This document shows, one piece after another, positions 25,190 to 36,640 of a DNA stretch of 64,000 nt (position 1 is the stretch's first letter; every line of letters begins with the position of its first letter). The translations under genes and the position numbers were made by a program. The stretch is from Arthonia radiata. Taxonomy: Eukaryota; Ascomycota; Arthoniomycetes; Arthoniales; Arthoniaceae. The stretch spans positions 698,097-762,096 of the forward strand of contig PSQN01000002.1 in the NCBI GenBank assembly GCA_002989075.1, written 5' to 3'. Under the pieces are notes generated by a model. That model had not been told where the DNA came from, searched no databases, and saw only the letters and a list, made by a program, of their open reading frames with translations.

Positions 25190-25942
25190 TATCTAGTTTA
25201 CTACCTATAGGCCTTCCTTACCGCTACTAGATGCCTTAGTATACTTTAAACAAGCCTTCTTATAATTGCTTATCTAATTATATTCTATACTTTAATAGCT
25301 ACGTTAATAAGCTTATCTAATATCTTATTAGTATTACCTATCTATTTAAGCTTAGAATAGCGGTAGAGAATCTTCTTTTTAAGCTTCTACTAAAGGTTTT
25401 TAATAGAGTTAAGATTAGATAAGTTTAGTAGCTAGATAAGTATATGTATCTCTATCTTATTTAAGTAATTCTAGATAATATAGAAGCTGGTTAGTATAGC
25501 TAGAATACTAGAAGGCCCTCTAAAATATCTATCTGATATTCTTCTTCCGCTTTAGCTCTATTATCTCTAACTACTATTTCTATTATAGGGTATAAAATAC
25601 CTATTTAGTATCTTTTTCTAATCCATACTTAATTAAGCTCTTATTACTAAAAATAACTTTCCTCTACTAGTAGCGCTAGTTATAGTATAGCTACTTGAAA
25701 ACCTACTACTTTCTTATATACTCTAGTATTAGTATAGGCTGCTTAGTAGTAATCTAGTTTATAATACTATTCTTCTTAAGTAGCCAATAGACGGTATTAT
25801 AAGATATATTAATACTAGTTATAGTAATAAGATTATAGTACTATAGCTTTAGCCTTCTATATACTAAATATAGTATAGCCTATTTATTATATATACTAAG
25901 TTTCTTTAGATAACTAGAGTAAGGCTTAAAGATATTTAAAAA
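25190..25942 (-). mobile_element. Tc1-like DNA transposon, transposase part (C-terminal)
   Basis: On the minus strand this reads as the C-terminal two thirds of a Tc1/mariner transposase. Visible landmarks are SYNTVYWLLKKN (helix-turn-helix region), an SFSNKSL-type stretch, and the NLNxIxNLxxKLKKKI block that corresponds to the family's DLNPIENLW motif. RIP-type stops interrupt it, so it is dead. Element G is inserted at its N-terminal side (flanking AAAAA on both sides), and the rest should continue beyond 54824, where the frame is too degraded to follow. Confidence 0.7.
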
Positions 25943-26218
25943 TACTATAAAATTAGTTTAAATTAACTATTTACTATATTTAGAAGCTATTAATATATCT
26001 ACTATATTAGAAAGACTATTATTTACTATAGATTACCTTTTAGTTTATCTTTTGTTAATACTACCTTCTAGTTATCTAAATAAAGATAAAGGCTTTATAA
26101 GTAATTCTAACTAACTTAAATAATAGTTTTAGCTTTCTAGATAGTTATCCTATAGCTTTAGAATTCTATTATTCCTCTATATAGTTAATAAGTTTATCTT
26201 AATATTACCTATATAATA
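25943..26218 (+). repeat. 5' LTR of G
   Basis: Direct repeat of 53962-54214 plus 54802-54819. Begins TACTATAAAATT and ends near TATAATA. Confidence 0.85.
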
Positions 26219-26242
26219 TTCTAAAGCTCTTTCTTTTCTTAT

Positions 26243-26279
<37 letters not shown>

Positions 26280-26511
26280 GATCTTAGTAGTATTAATACC
26301 TACTAAAGACTATTATATTATATCTAATAATAATACTAATCTATTAAGCTATTTAAGTATTCTTTAGTAAAATATAACTAATAGATACTAAGTAAGATAG
26401 TTAGATAGGATTAATAATACTTTTTACTATAATAATATTTATTCTATAGAGTTAGAATATTTTATATTTTCTACTAAGTATAAAGCATTAATAGTTACTA
26501 TCTAATAAACT

Positions 26512-26719
26512 TAATAGGACTCTAGCTAGAACCCTCTAGGTTCTATTAGAGTTAGCCTAGCTAACTTTAGACCGTTTCCTATTTTAGTCTATTCTATCTA
26601 GCTAGCTTTGTTTATTTACTAATTAGCTAGAGCTTTACTCTTTTACTTCTTACTATAAATTTTTGATACTATTACCTATTAAATTTAATTATATACTCTT
26701 CTAGTTAATATACGTATTA
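26512..26719 (+). repeat. 5' LTR of C
   Basis: 208-bp direct repeat of 48121-48328, beginning TAATAGG and ending TATTA. Confidence 0.93.
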
Positions 26720-27506
26720 ATAAAACTATAGTTACCTCTTTATCCTATATACGCTAATCTATAGAAAAAATTTAATTAGTAACCTATCTATAAAGTCTTA
26801 AGCTTCTAAGACTTAAAATAGGATAACTAGCCGACCTCCTATCTAAGAGAGTTAACTAGCGCTTATATTAATTATATAGACCTTAAGAATCTATTCTACG
26901 TATAGAAGAAACTCTAGTAGAGGTAGTTAACTACCTTACCTACTAATTTAATAAGAATAGAAACCTTCTAGAACTAGCTAAGATTACTAAACTCTTTATA
27001 GCCGACTATAAATAGTTAAACTAGCTAATTAAAGTATTTAACCTCTTATCTTAAGAATATAAGGAATTATTTTAGTAGTATTATACGCTTACTAGTAAGT
27101 ACTAGGCTAAGAAGGCTAAGCTTAAGAATACCAACTGTACGTCGAAGAAGTCTAAGCGCTGCTACTAAGCTAAATAGAATAACAATAAGTTTAATATAGA
27201 AGATACTATAGTTCCTAGTACTAAAACTGCTAGAAAACTAGCCGCCGAGTAGAAAAAGAACTAGAAACTTACTAATAAAGTTACCTATGTTAAGGTGCGT
27301 ATCTAGAAAGATAGTACTAATACTAATAATTAGCTTATTAATTAGCTTATAGATAAGCTAAATAAGACTAAGAAGGAAACTAATAGGACTACTATTTATC
27401 TTACTTAGTTAGAGAAGATAGTTAATTAACTTCTAACGTAGCTAGCTACTAATAAAGACTAGTTACGCTCTAATATCTTAATAGTAGCTCTTAATAGTAA
27501 GCCTAT

Positions 27507-27976
27507 TGTAACGCCGGTCGCTGAGAGGACCGAACTAAGGCTCACTTGCCTTGTGTGCTTGTCGACCTTAGTAGTAGGTATCTTGTGTACTAGAGACCGA
27601 AAGGTAGGAGAGGCGAGATAGATTATAGAGGTAAGAGAGGCTTAACTAAAATAAACAGAAGGTAAAGTACGTTACTTAAATATAGTTAAAAAACTTATAT
27701 TTAAATATTAAGTTAATAGACTAAAGTCTATTCTAAGGTTAGCTATTAGTTTAGCTATATAATTTAAGGTACATAGGAAAGTTTCTTTATATTTACTAAC
27801 CTAATAATATCTATATTAGGTTTATAAAGAATATAGACCTTTATAGCTATTTTATTCGATAATATCTACAGCAGGTTTATAGGCTTAGTTAGAAATAATA
27901 CTAGTAGAGCTAAGATAACTGGCGGTAGTTAATACTTAAACGCGCGCTAGGCCGTTTGAGACTAGTATTTGTAATA
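27507..27976 (-). repeat. 3' LTR of B
   Basis: 470 bp, TGTAAC...GTAATA as read on the plus strand. Next to the complement of the polypurine tract (CAATTCCCCCTCTTTT). Confidence 0.95.
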
Positions 27977-27992
27977 CAATTCCCCCTCTTTT

Positions 27993-28780
27993 AGTTAAAT
28001 TGTCCTTAATTAACCTTTAGCTTGTTAAATACCTATAAGTTACGCGTTGTTCCTCCTTCTATAACTAATCTATAAGTCGCTATATCTCGTATAAAGTTTG
28101 TTGCTACGGGTTCTAACAAAAAGTATAGCTAATACCTACTAATTAAAGTCTACGGTATTAAAATACCTTCTTGTTCTAAATATATATCGACTTAGAAAAG
28201 ATATATAATTTGGTTTAAAAAACAAATGTATTCGGTGTATACTCGGAATAGAAAGAGTTATAATTTACAAGTGTTAATAGTAAATAGTATACCCCGTTAT
28301 TATTCTTTTTATAGTGTTTAGAACTAATTTAGTTGCAGTACGTTCGGTTTATTCTTAATACTCCTCTTAGTTAGCTGTTTTTTAGCGTATAAAGCGCTAA
28401 TTATATGTATTAAAGGCTTAGATAGTAGTATTAGTCGCAGCTATACAGCGTAACCGCTCTAAGATCCGAAAGTTAAAAGAAAAGGTTAAAAAGACTTGTA
28501 CGCGGGCGGCAGCGAAGCTAGCTCGAAATAAATTGTTAGAGTAAGAGAAGTTAGCTATATCGATAGCTGGCGGCGATATTTTTAAATACTCGAGTAGGTT
28601 ATCTATTAACTTTCGGAGTAACTCTTATTCAGAGTTAAGTAGTAGTCTTATAACGTAGTAGACTAGTTTATTTAAGAGTAATCTAGATGCCGGTAGAGCG
28701 TACTAGATAGTAAATTAGAGTGTTAGTACTATTACGACTGATTAATATTTTATTTTAATATCGTTAAATAGTATCTTTAT
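27993..28780 (+). other. antisense coding-like region of B
   Basis: Plus-strand protein-like sequence lying against the direction of B. Near 28150-28270 it retains landmarks shared with A and D (an IPSC-like start, then KRY..., FKK, a Tyr-rich stretch and RKSY). Broken like the rest of the element; function unknown. Confidence 0.55.
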
Positions 28781-31700
28781 AGTTAGTTAGGTTTTATTTT
28801 GGTTCCTATTAATTTTTGTGTTTAGAGTATTCCTTCTATTTTATAAGATACTGTCGTTTGCCTCGGTATTGTCTATAAACTCGAATTAATTTAACCTTAT
28901 ACTTAGGTTCTTGATTGTTAAAAAGGATTTCTAAGTTAAGTTATTCTACTTCTTAAGAGTAGGCTAGTTTTAACAGTGCTACGTAGAATATAGAATATAT
29001 TCTTATTATTCTTAAGAGTTTAAGTTTAAACGTTATAGATTTTAATTGCTATAGAATTTTAAACGGTTCTATCTTAGTATAGTAGAGTTTTTTACTTAGT
29101 CTAATAGTTCTTAAGTTTCTTATAAGTAAGTAAGCTCTTTCCCCTTCTTTTATGCTTGTATTTAGGATAGTTCTTAACTTATTATACTATTTCTTAATTC
29201 GTTCGTTAATAAACTTGCTGTTTAACTTTAACTATCTATACAGAGTTTTTATGCTTATAGCTATTCGCGTAGCTATTTTATTTTTAGTAGTATTCTATAA
29301 TTGTCTGCTTTAAAGAGAGTAATAGCTATATAAGATATAAAATAGAGTTATTTTTATTATATCGTTCTTTATATTATTATACGCGGCTTGCGCTACTAGT
29401 AGTAACTATATTTAGTCGTCTTACTAGTAGTTAATATATGCTTAGAGATACTATTCTAGTGTTTAATTTATTTGTTCTGTCTATTTATCTGTCTGCAGAT
29501 AAAATAAAGTAGACATTTTCTGTTTTGTTCTTAGTTACTGTATTAAGAATATCTAAAATCGTAAGACAAATTTTTAATCTCTGTTAGAGATAATTCTTTG
29601 CGATTGTCTATAGTTAGCTAAAATAATCTAAAGGAATATATATACTAATTATTCTAAATTGCTGGCTTCCTTGTAGAATATAAAATACGCGTATTTTATT
29701 AGTTTGTTGCATATAACTAAGATAGTATCGTAAGCTATCCTTATAAGTAGATTCTTAAAAAGTAGTAGCTTAGTAATAAAGTCTAGTAAGACTGTATACT
29801 ATAGTCTCTCGGGTATCTTTAGTAATTGTAGTTTACTGTATAGTAAATGTCTCGGGTGTTTAGTTCTTGCGTATACGTTGTATTCTTAAATATAGTTTTT
29901 GACGTAGTATCGGATTCTCGGGATATAGTAAGTTCTTATAATCTTTTTAATAGTGTTGTTAATACTCTTATATCCTTTTATTAGGTTATTGTAGAAGTTA
30001 CTAATAATACGTCGAATTAGATTTCTTAGAACGTAGATTTTATCTTAAATATCGTAATAGCTCTTATTGTTCTTAGTTAGTCTTAGATGTTGTTTCTCGT
30101 TTTTCTAGTAGGTCTTAGGGTTGTTTAAGATATTTAGAATTTAGCTATCTAGTTTAATAACAGACTCGGTTGTTATAGCTAATTAATTATATCTAATCTT
30201 ATTGTTGTGTTCTTAGAATATTGTGTGCTCGACGTATTTTCTATTATTAAGGTAATTTAGACGTTAACTTAGAGCGTCGGCTCTATCGTTTTTAAAACCC
30301 TTTTTGTAGATAACAATAAAGTTGTATAGAGCTATAGTTTCTAACTATTTAAATTATCTGCAGCTAAGTTTCTTTGTCGTTATAAAGTAAGTTAAATTCT
30401 TATAGTCTATATATACTATAATTATATAGTTTGCTTCTTTTAAATAAGCTCGTTATATTTTAAATGCTGCTATAATAGCTAAAAGCTCTTTATTATAAAT
30501 GTTGTAGTTCTATTCTATAGATAATATTTTTTTTAAGTAGAAAGCTACTAGTCTAAGCTTTCTTTCCTTATTATTTTAATTTATATATACTTTAATTGTA
30601 TAGTTTAACGCGTCTATATTTATAATAATTAGTAAGTTAGAGTTGAATATTGCTAATATAGGTTTAATCTTAAAAGCTTTCTTAAGCTCTTTAAATACTA
30701 ATTGTTTTTTTTACGTCTAGAAAAGTTCTATCGATTGTTTTATCTATTAAGACAGCGGTACTATAATTCAGCTAAAGTTAGATATCTATCGCCTGTAATA
30801 ATTAATAAAAGTAAGAAACTATTATAGTTATTTTATATTCTTTAGTGAAGGTTAGATTAAAACGGATTAGATTTTTAAATCTTTTATTTAAAGACTGTGC
30901 TCAGTAATTATAAATCTAAGAAATTCGATATATTGTTAGTAAAATTAAGTTTTCTTAATATTAATTTATAAATTGGTACGCGCTAATCTTTCTAATACCT
31001 TCTTAATATATTCTTTATATTCTTCTAGTATATAGCTATATACTAGAATATTGTTTAGATAAGTAGTTAAGAATATATCTAAATAATTACTAAGTGTATT
31101 GTTAATTAGTTTCTAAAATAATGCTAGTACGTTTATTAACCTAAAAAGTATAACGCAATACTTAAAAAGTCTGTATCTAGTATAGAAGGCTGTTTTCTAT
31201 TCTTTACCTTTCTTTATATAAATTAGATTGTAGGCTTCTTATAAGTTAAACTTAATAAACTATTGCGTATCGTACAATCGGTCTATAATTTTGTTAATAC
31301 GTAGTAACGGGTATCGGTTTTTAATAGTTACTCCGTTTCACTGTTAATAGTCTATATAAAGTTGTAGTTTGCTATTCTTCTTTAGTACAAAGAGTATCGG
31401 GTATCCGGCTAGTAATGTTAATTTCTAGATAAAGCCTTTCTTAAGGTTCTTATTAAGATAGTTATAGAGCGCTTAGTTTTCTGCTTCTAATAGAGAGTAT
31501 ATTAAACTAAATATTAGCGTTTTTCCTTCTTATAAAGGTATTATATAATTCTACAGTTTATATTCTAGGAAAGCTGAGTTTAGCTCAGCTTTCTCGAATA
31601 AATATCGAAATTAATTATATTTCTTAAGTATCTTAGCGATTAACTAAGTCTCTGTTGTTATATAAAATTATTAGCGTATAGTCGTCTCTTATTTATACTA

Positions 31701-34171
31701 GCGTATAGTTAGCTATAGACAAGATACTACGTTCAACTTCTCTTATAAGATATCTAAATATTAAAGTATAGTAGTACTAATTCGTATAAGTTCTTTGTCG
31801 CGCTCCTTATCCTTACTATTAAAATTAGCTTGTAGAGTATCTATTTTGTAGAACGACTCTTATTTAGAGTACTTGTACTTAGTAAAGAGGAGCTTTTTAG
31901 TTCTTTAATCTACTTTTAAGTTATATTGTTATAACTAGGGTATACCTAGTACAGCGTAGTACTAGTTAATATCTACAATATTATAAATAATTTCTTTTTA
32001 ATAGTTCTTAATTATTATATCTATTAACAAAGTTTTATAGTCGACTCTTTTCTCTGTTCCTTAAATTTTAGACAGTATATAAAGTAATTTCTTCTTTTAT
32101 GTTTATATTTAGTACTTTTTAACGTAGCGTATTAAAATAAAGTTACCTATTGCGTCTAAATTAATTATAATTTTAATATTTCTGTAGTTTATTGTTATCT
32201 AAGTGTGTAAATATATTCTGTAGACAGCTTAGCTCGCGTAGAGCTAAACTCTTAGAGAGTTTAACCGTTAGACGGGCCGGTACTGCTGTCCTTAGAGTAG
32301 TTAGTTTAGTCTTTTCTCTGTTAATTGTATACGTTCTAGAGTATTTTAGATATTAGAACTTATTGTCGGTTAATTTGCTATAGAAATTTCTATATAAGAT
32401 GTTTTAGTACTACTTTTATTATAACGTTTAGTTTATTGTTTACGATCTCTGCTTTAATTATACAATTATTACTAATTAAAACTCGTTGTGTCTATAGATT
32501 GTATATTGTTAATTAAAGATATTAGTACTAACTACGTAATTCTAGATCTCTAATAAGATAGTTTACTAGTCGTCGTAAGTATAAGTAAATATATCTTAAA
32601 ATATTGTTAATATCTCTATTAGCGCTTAACTTCTCTTTGTAAAAGGCTAACTAATAAAGTCTCTATACTATTTCTTTCTAACGGATTAGAGTTTGTTCTT
32701 TCTAGTTAGTATCGTCCTTAAGAGAGGATTTTGTACTATTAGAATCTATATTTTTGTCTTTAAGTCGTTATCTTGCTTATAATGTATCGTAGATACTATC
32801 TTACTTAGCTCTTACGGTATATTCTTCCTTAGATTCCCCTTAAGTCTTTAAATAAGGTAACCTAGATCGTTCTTAAATAAGGCCTAGTTCTTGTGTCGAA
32901 CCTTGTTTTAGAGATATTAGTTTCTTCGGCTACTATTTTAACCCCAGTTTGTTAGATTTGTAGGTCGTATAATTATTATCGTAGTATACGGTTTAAAATA
33001 GTATTTTATATAGTATAACGGTACTCTATACCTAATGCCTCGGAATAGTGCAATTAATGTTATTTCAGTTCTATAGGTTTTATTGTTTGTATTTTATTTG
33101 TTGTTTCTTTGTTTCCTCTCATAACTTATTGTCTGTATCTTAGTTTGTATACAACTTAAATAGGTTCTATTTTAGTAGAAGCTCTAGGTCTTAGAGCGTG
33201 TTGTACGGTTTTACTAGAGTAGTTATATTAAATTGTTATTAAGGAGAGTAGAGTTTTTAAGGTCGATTATTGTGCTTACTTCGTTTAGTACTGTTAAACT
33301 GTTGTTTCTTAGAATAGCATTCTTTAACTTAATACTTTAGTTTTCCGCAATACAAGTATAGCTTATTTTTTATTCTATGTTCTCGTTTATAGTTGTTTAG
33401 TTTTCTGCGGAGTTTCGTAAAGTCTAGATTACTCTAATCTTGTTATAAGTTATACTTACTCTAAGTTTAAATAAACTTATTTAAGTTAGTTTCTTTCTTT
33501 TCTAACTAACGTTTAAAGTTGCTGTCATTAATTTTCTTGGCTCGTTTTATAAACTTCTCTAGTTTAGTAAACTTTTCTCTATAGATATAGATAATTTCCT
33601 TAATATAGTCCTTTAAGCCTTTAATAAAGGCATCGATTAGGGGTCCTTTATCTTATTCGGTTTAGTCAGCATATTGCAGAAACTTAGCGGCGTATTGGCT
33701 GGCTGGTTCTGTTTAACGGAGTATCTTAAATTTATATACAGTAGTACGTTTAAAATTAGTATTTCTGTACACCTATCAAAGCTTTTACTAAAACGCAGTA
33801 AAGCTAGAGAAGAGCTTATTAGTCTCTTTCTATTGTTTATTAGACGTTTTATAGAGATAGTTCTTAAGATAAAAGTTAAACTATTTGTATGTCTCGCTAT
33901 TTATATAGAATACGGCAAATAAAACTATAATATTGTTATTTAGAAACTAAATCTTATAAATCTTAAAGTATATAGCTAAGCGTATTAGAAATAAAGTAAG
34001 TTTAGAACGTTTATCTAAAAAGTTCTTATCTATTTTAATATTAACGTTTAATATTTTATTTGTAGCGGCTATTTTGCTAACTAGCCTATTTGCAGCGTTG
34101 CAGCTATTAGATACTAAAGTAGTAGATATAATTAATCTACTTTCTCTACTTTTATAGCAAGTCTATTAAAG

Positions 34172-34641
34172 TATAACGTCGGTTGCTAAGAGAACTAAAC
34201 TAAGGCTTACTTACCTTATATACTTATCGACCTTAGTAGTAGGTATCTCGTATACTAGAGACCGAAAGATAGGAGAGGTAAGATAGATTATAGAGGTAAG
34301 AGAAGCTTAATTAAAATAGATAGAAAGTAAAGTACGTTATCTAAATATAGTTAAGAAACTTATATTTAAATATTAAGTTAATAGACTAAAGTTTATTCTA
34401 AGATTAACTATTAGTCTAGCTATACAGTTTAAGGTATATAAGAAAGTTTCTCTATGTCTACTAACTTAATAATGTCTATATCGGGTTTATAGGGAATATA
34501 GGCCTTTATAGCCGTTTTGTTCGATAATGCCTATAGCGGGTTTATAGGCTTAGTCGGGAATAATGCTAGTAGGGCTGAGAGAACTAGCGGTAGTTAATAC
34601 TTAAACGCGCGCTAGGCCGTCTAAGGCTGGTACCCGTAACA
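34172..34641 (-). repeat. 5' LTR of B
   Basis: 470 bp, ends CGTAACA followed by target duplication CCTAT. Confidence 0.95.
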
Positions 34642-35410
34642 CCTATACTCTCTAACTTAGCGCTGTCTACTAGTAGATAGGGCTTAGTTAACTCTAGTAA
34701 GTACCTTATATAGAAGGACTAAATAACCTATAAGCTTTACTCTAACTAAGATTACCTTTAGATATAGAAGAACTATATTAACTATATCTTCTTCTATCTA
34801 ACTAATAAGGTATATTACTATACTACGCTGTTTTAGCCTTCTGTAGTAGAGAAGTTACTTTAAGTTCTTAATAACTTCTACTCTAGCTTCTATTAGGCCT
34901 ATAAAGTTTAAAATAATTTTTATACGCTTAAGTAGAGTTTAATAAAACTTACTAACTTTATTAGTATCTTTAAAGAGAAGGTATAGGTTAGAAAGATAAT
35001 AAAGAAAGAATAACTTAATTACTTTAAAAGTAAGCTCTACTCCTATCTCTAAGAGTATATATTAAATCTTAATAAGTTAAATTACTCTCTATCTAAGTTA
35101 ATTAGATAGGTATATAATATTAACTAGGTTCTTTAGTAGATAAAGACTATTAGAACTACTATAGCCGCCTATAACTTAACCTCTAGTACTACCCTTTAGA
35201 TAGCTAAAAAGAACCGTCTAACTAAGTAACTAGCTAATACTATTAAGTAGTACTTCTACTACTAGGTTATCTCTTATAATCTATCTAAGTACTATACTAA
35301 CCCTAATAGCTTATTATTCTACTTATTAGAGGAGTATATTTATATCTAGAACGCTAAGAAGAACTAATTAAAAGAGGAGTCTATCCTAAAGTCTTAGTAA
35401 GTAGGCCTAT

Positions 35411-35860
35411 TGTAACGCCAGTCGCTGGGAGAACCGAACTAAGGCTTACTTACCTTGTATGCTTGTCGACCTTGATGGTAGGTGTCTTATGTACTAGAGA
35501 CTAAAAGATAGGAGAGGCGAGATAGATTATAGAAGGTAAGAGGGGCTTAACTAAGATAGATAGAAGATAAAGTACGTTACCTAAATAGAGTTAAAGAACT
35601 TATATTTAGATATTAAGTTAATAGACTAAAGTTTATCCTAGGGTTGGCTATTAGTCTAGCTATATAGTTTAAGGTACATAGGTATGTTTCTCTGTGTTCG
35701 ACGGTCCTAATACTTTCTTTGTCGCATAGTTGGGATTCTATTGCGATATAGCGACGTTGCCGACGTCGCTATATCGGAGTCGTTGAGTATACTGTATAAT
35801 GCTCTAATAAGGCTGGCTGCGCTTAGCCCTGTACTAGCTTAATATAGTAAGATCGTAACA
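35411..35860 (-). repeat. 3' LTR of D
   Basis: 450 bp, TGTAACGCC...GATCGTAACA. Contains a 14-bp-arm inverted repeat at 35744-35776 in the U3 part. Confidence 0.95.
35744..35776. repeat. perfect inverted repeat in U3 of D LTR
   Basis: Arms of 14 nt (35744-35757 and 35763-35776) are exact reverse complements around a TGCCG loop. The same structure is at 42584-42616 with one changed base, and in the LTRs of E and the solo LTR near 52.3 kb with more changes. It could form a strong hairpin or be a binding site for a dimeric protein. Confidence 0.8.
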
Positions 35861-35864
35861 CAAG

Positions 35865-36640
35865 GTCCTCTCTTTAAGGCTAGTCGTCCTCGACGGCCCT
35901 AAAGACATTAAAACCTTGTCGTTCTTCTATAGTAGATCTAGTTCTATAAGTTGTTATACCTAAAGTTAAGAAAGTTCCTAGCGCTAATAAAGCGCTTAAG
36001 ATCAATACCGTTCTTGCTAAAGTCTGTGGTCGAAAGATGCCTCCGTGTTTCCGTTGCTCTTATCTAGATAAGAAGTGTGTTCTGAAGTCTAAGAAGGCAT
36101 CGTATTTTGTGTATACTTGCGATAAGAAGTCGTATAACGTTTGTTCGTCGTTAGAGAATAGTTAGTTTCTATCTTACGTTTATTGTTCTTGTTAATTTAA
36201 CTTATTTTTAGCTTAGAGTATTTGTTCTTAGTACTTGTGGGTGTTAAATACCCTTTAGAGGCAACGTAAGCGTTTAGTAGAAAAGAAGGAAGTTGTTTGT
36301 GCGGCGAAAAGGTAGCGCAAAGTTATTAAAGCGGCGGTTATAGATTCGAAGAAGGAGCTCGAAAGGTTGTATATTTAGGCGCAGAACAAAATAAATTAGA
36401 ATAACACATTGTTTAAAGAAGAATGGCTGGCAGCTATATTCGGTAGTAATATTGTAGAGGTGCTAAGTAGTCTAAGTATAGATTTTTATAACGATCTGTT
36501 TCTAGAGTTAGGTAGTAGGCTACTGATATAGTAGGCTGGTTCGTTTATAGATAACCTAGGTGTCGGTAAGATATACTAGATAGTAGATTAGAGTATTAAT
36601 GCTGCTACGATCGATTAATATTCTAGTTCTAATATCGTTA
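35865..36640 (+). other. antisense coding-like region of D (Cys-rich)
   Basis: Best-preserved copy of the antisense region. The plus strand, opposite to D's pol, reads as a Cys- and Lys-rich protein-like sequence around 36035-36160 with a PPCFRCSYLDKKC motif (C-x2-C-x6-C) and further Cys about 14 and 22 residues later. A long charged, helix-like segment (Lys/Glu-rich) follows around 36240-36420. The first half resembles a fungal Zn2Cys6-type Cys spacing, but the second half does not fit exactly. Function unknown; treated as part of the fossil element. Confidence 0.6.

Larger units (their letters stand above)
27507..34641 (-). mobile_element. Ty3/gypsy chromovirus B (fossil), A subfamily
   Basis: Complete-length LTR retrotransposon, 7135 bp, minus strand, inserted in gag of C with duplication CCTAT at 27502-27506 and 34642-34646. 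LTRs 27507-27976 and 34172-34641 (470 bp each) match those of A. Reading on the minus strand: gag 34.1-33.3 kb, zinc knuckle near 33.35 kb, reverse transcriptase about 31.56-31.1 kb, RNase H about 30.8-30.4 kb, integrase about 30.3-29.3 kb, chromodomain about 28.95-28.79 kb, then an antisense coding-like region and the polypurine tract at 27977-27992. Broken in dozens of places; younger than C and G by nesting. Confidence 0.95.

Noticed and set aside
33674-33922. 82-codon plus-strand open frame
   Set aside because: Antisense to gag of B and without recognisable features.
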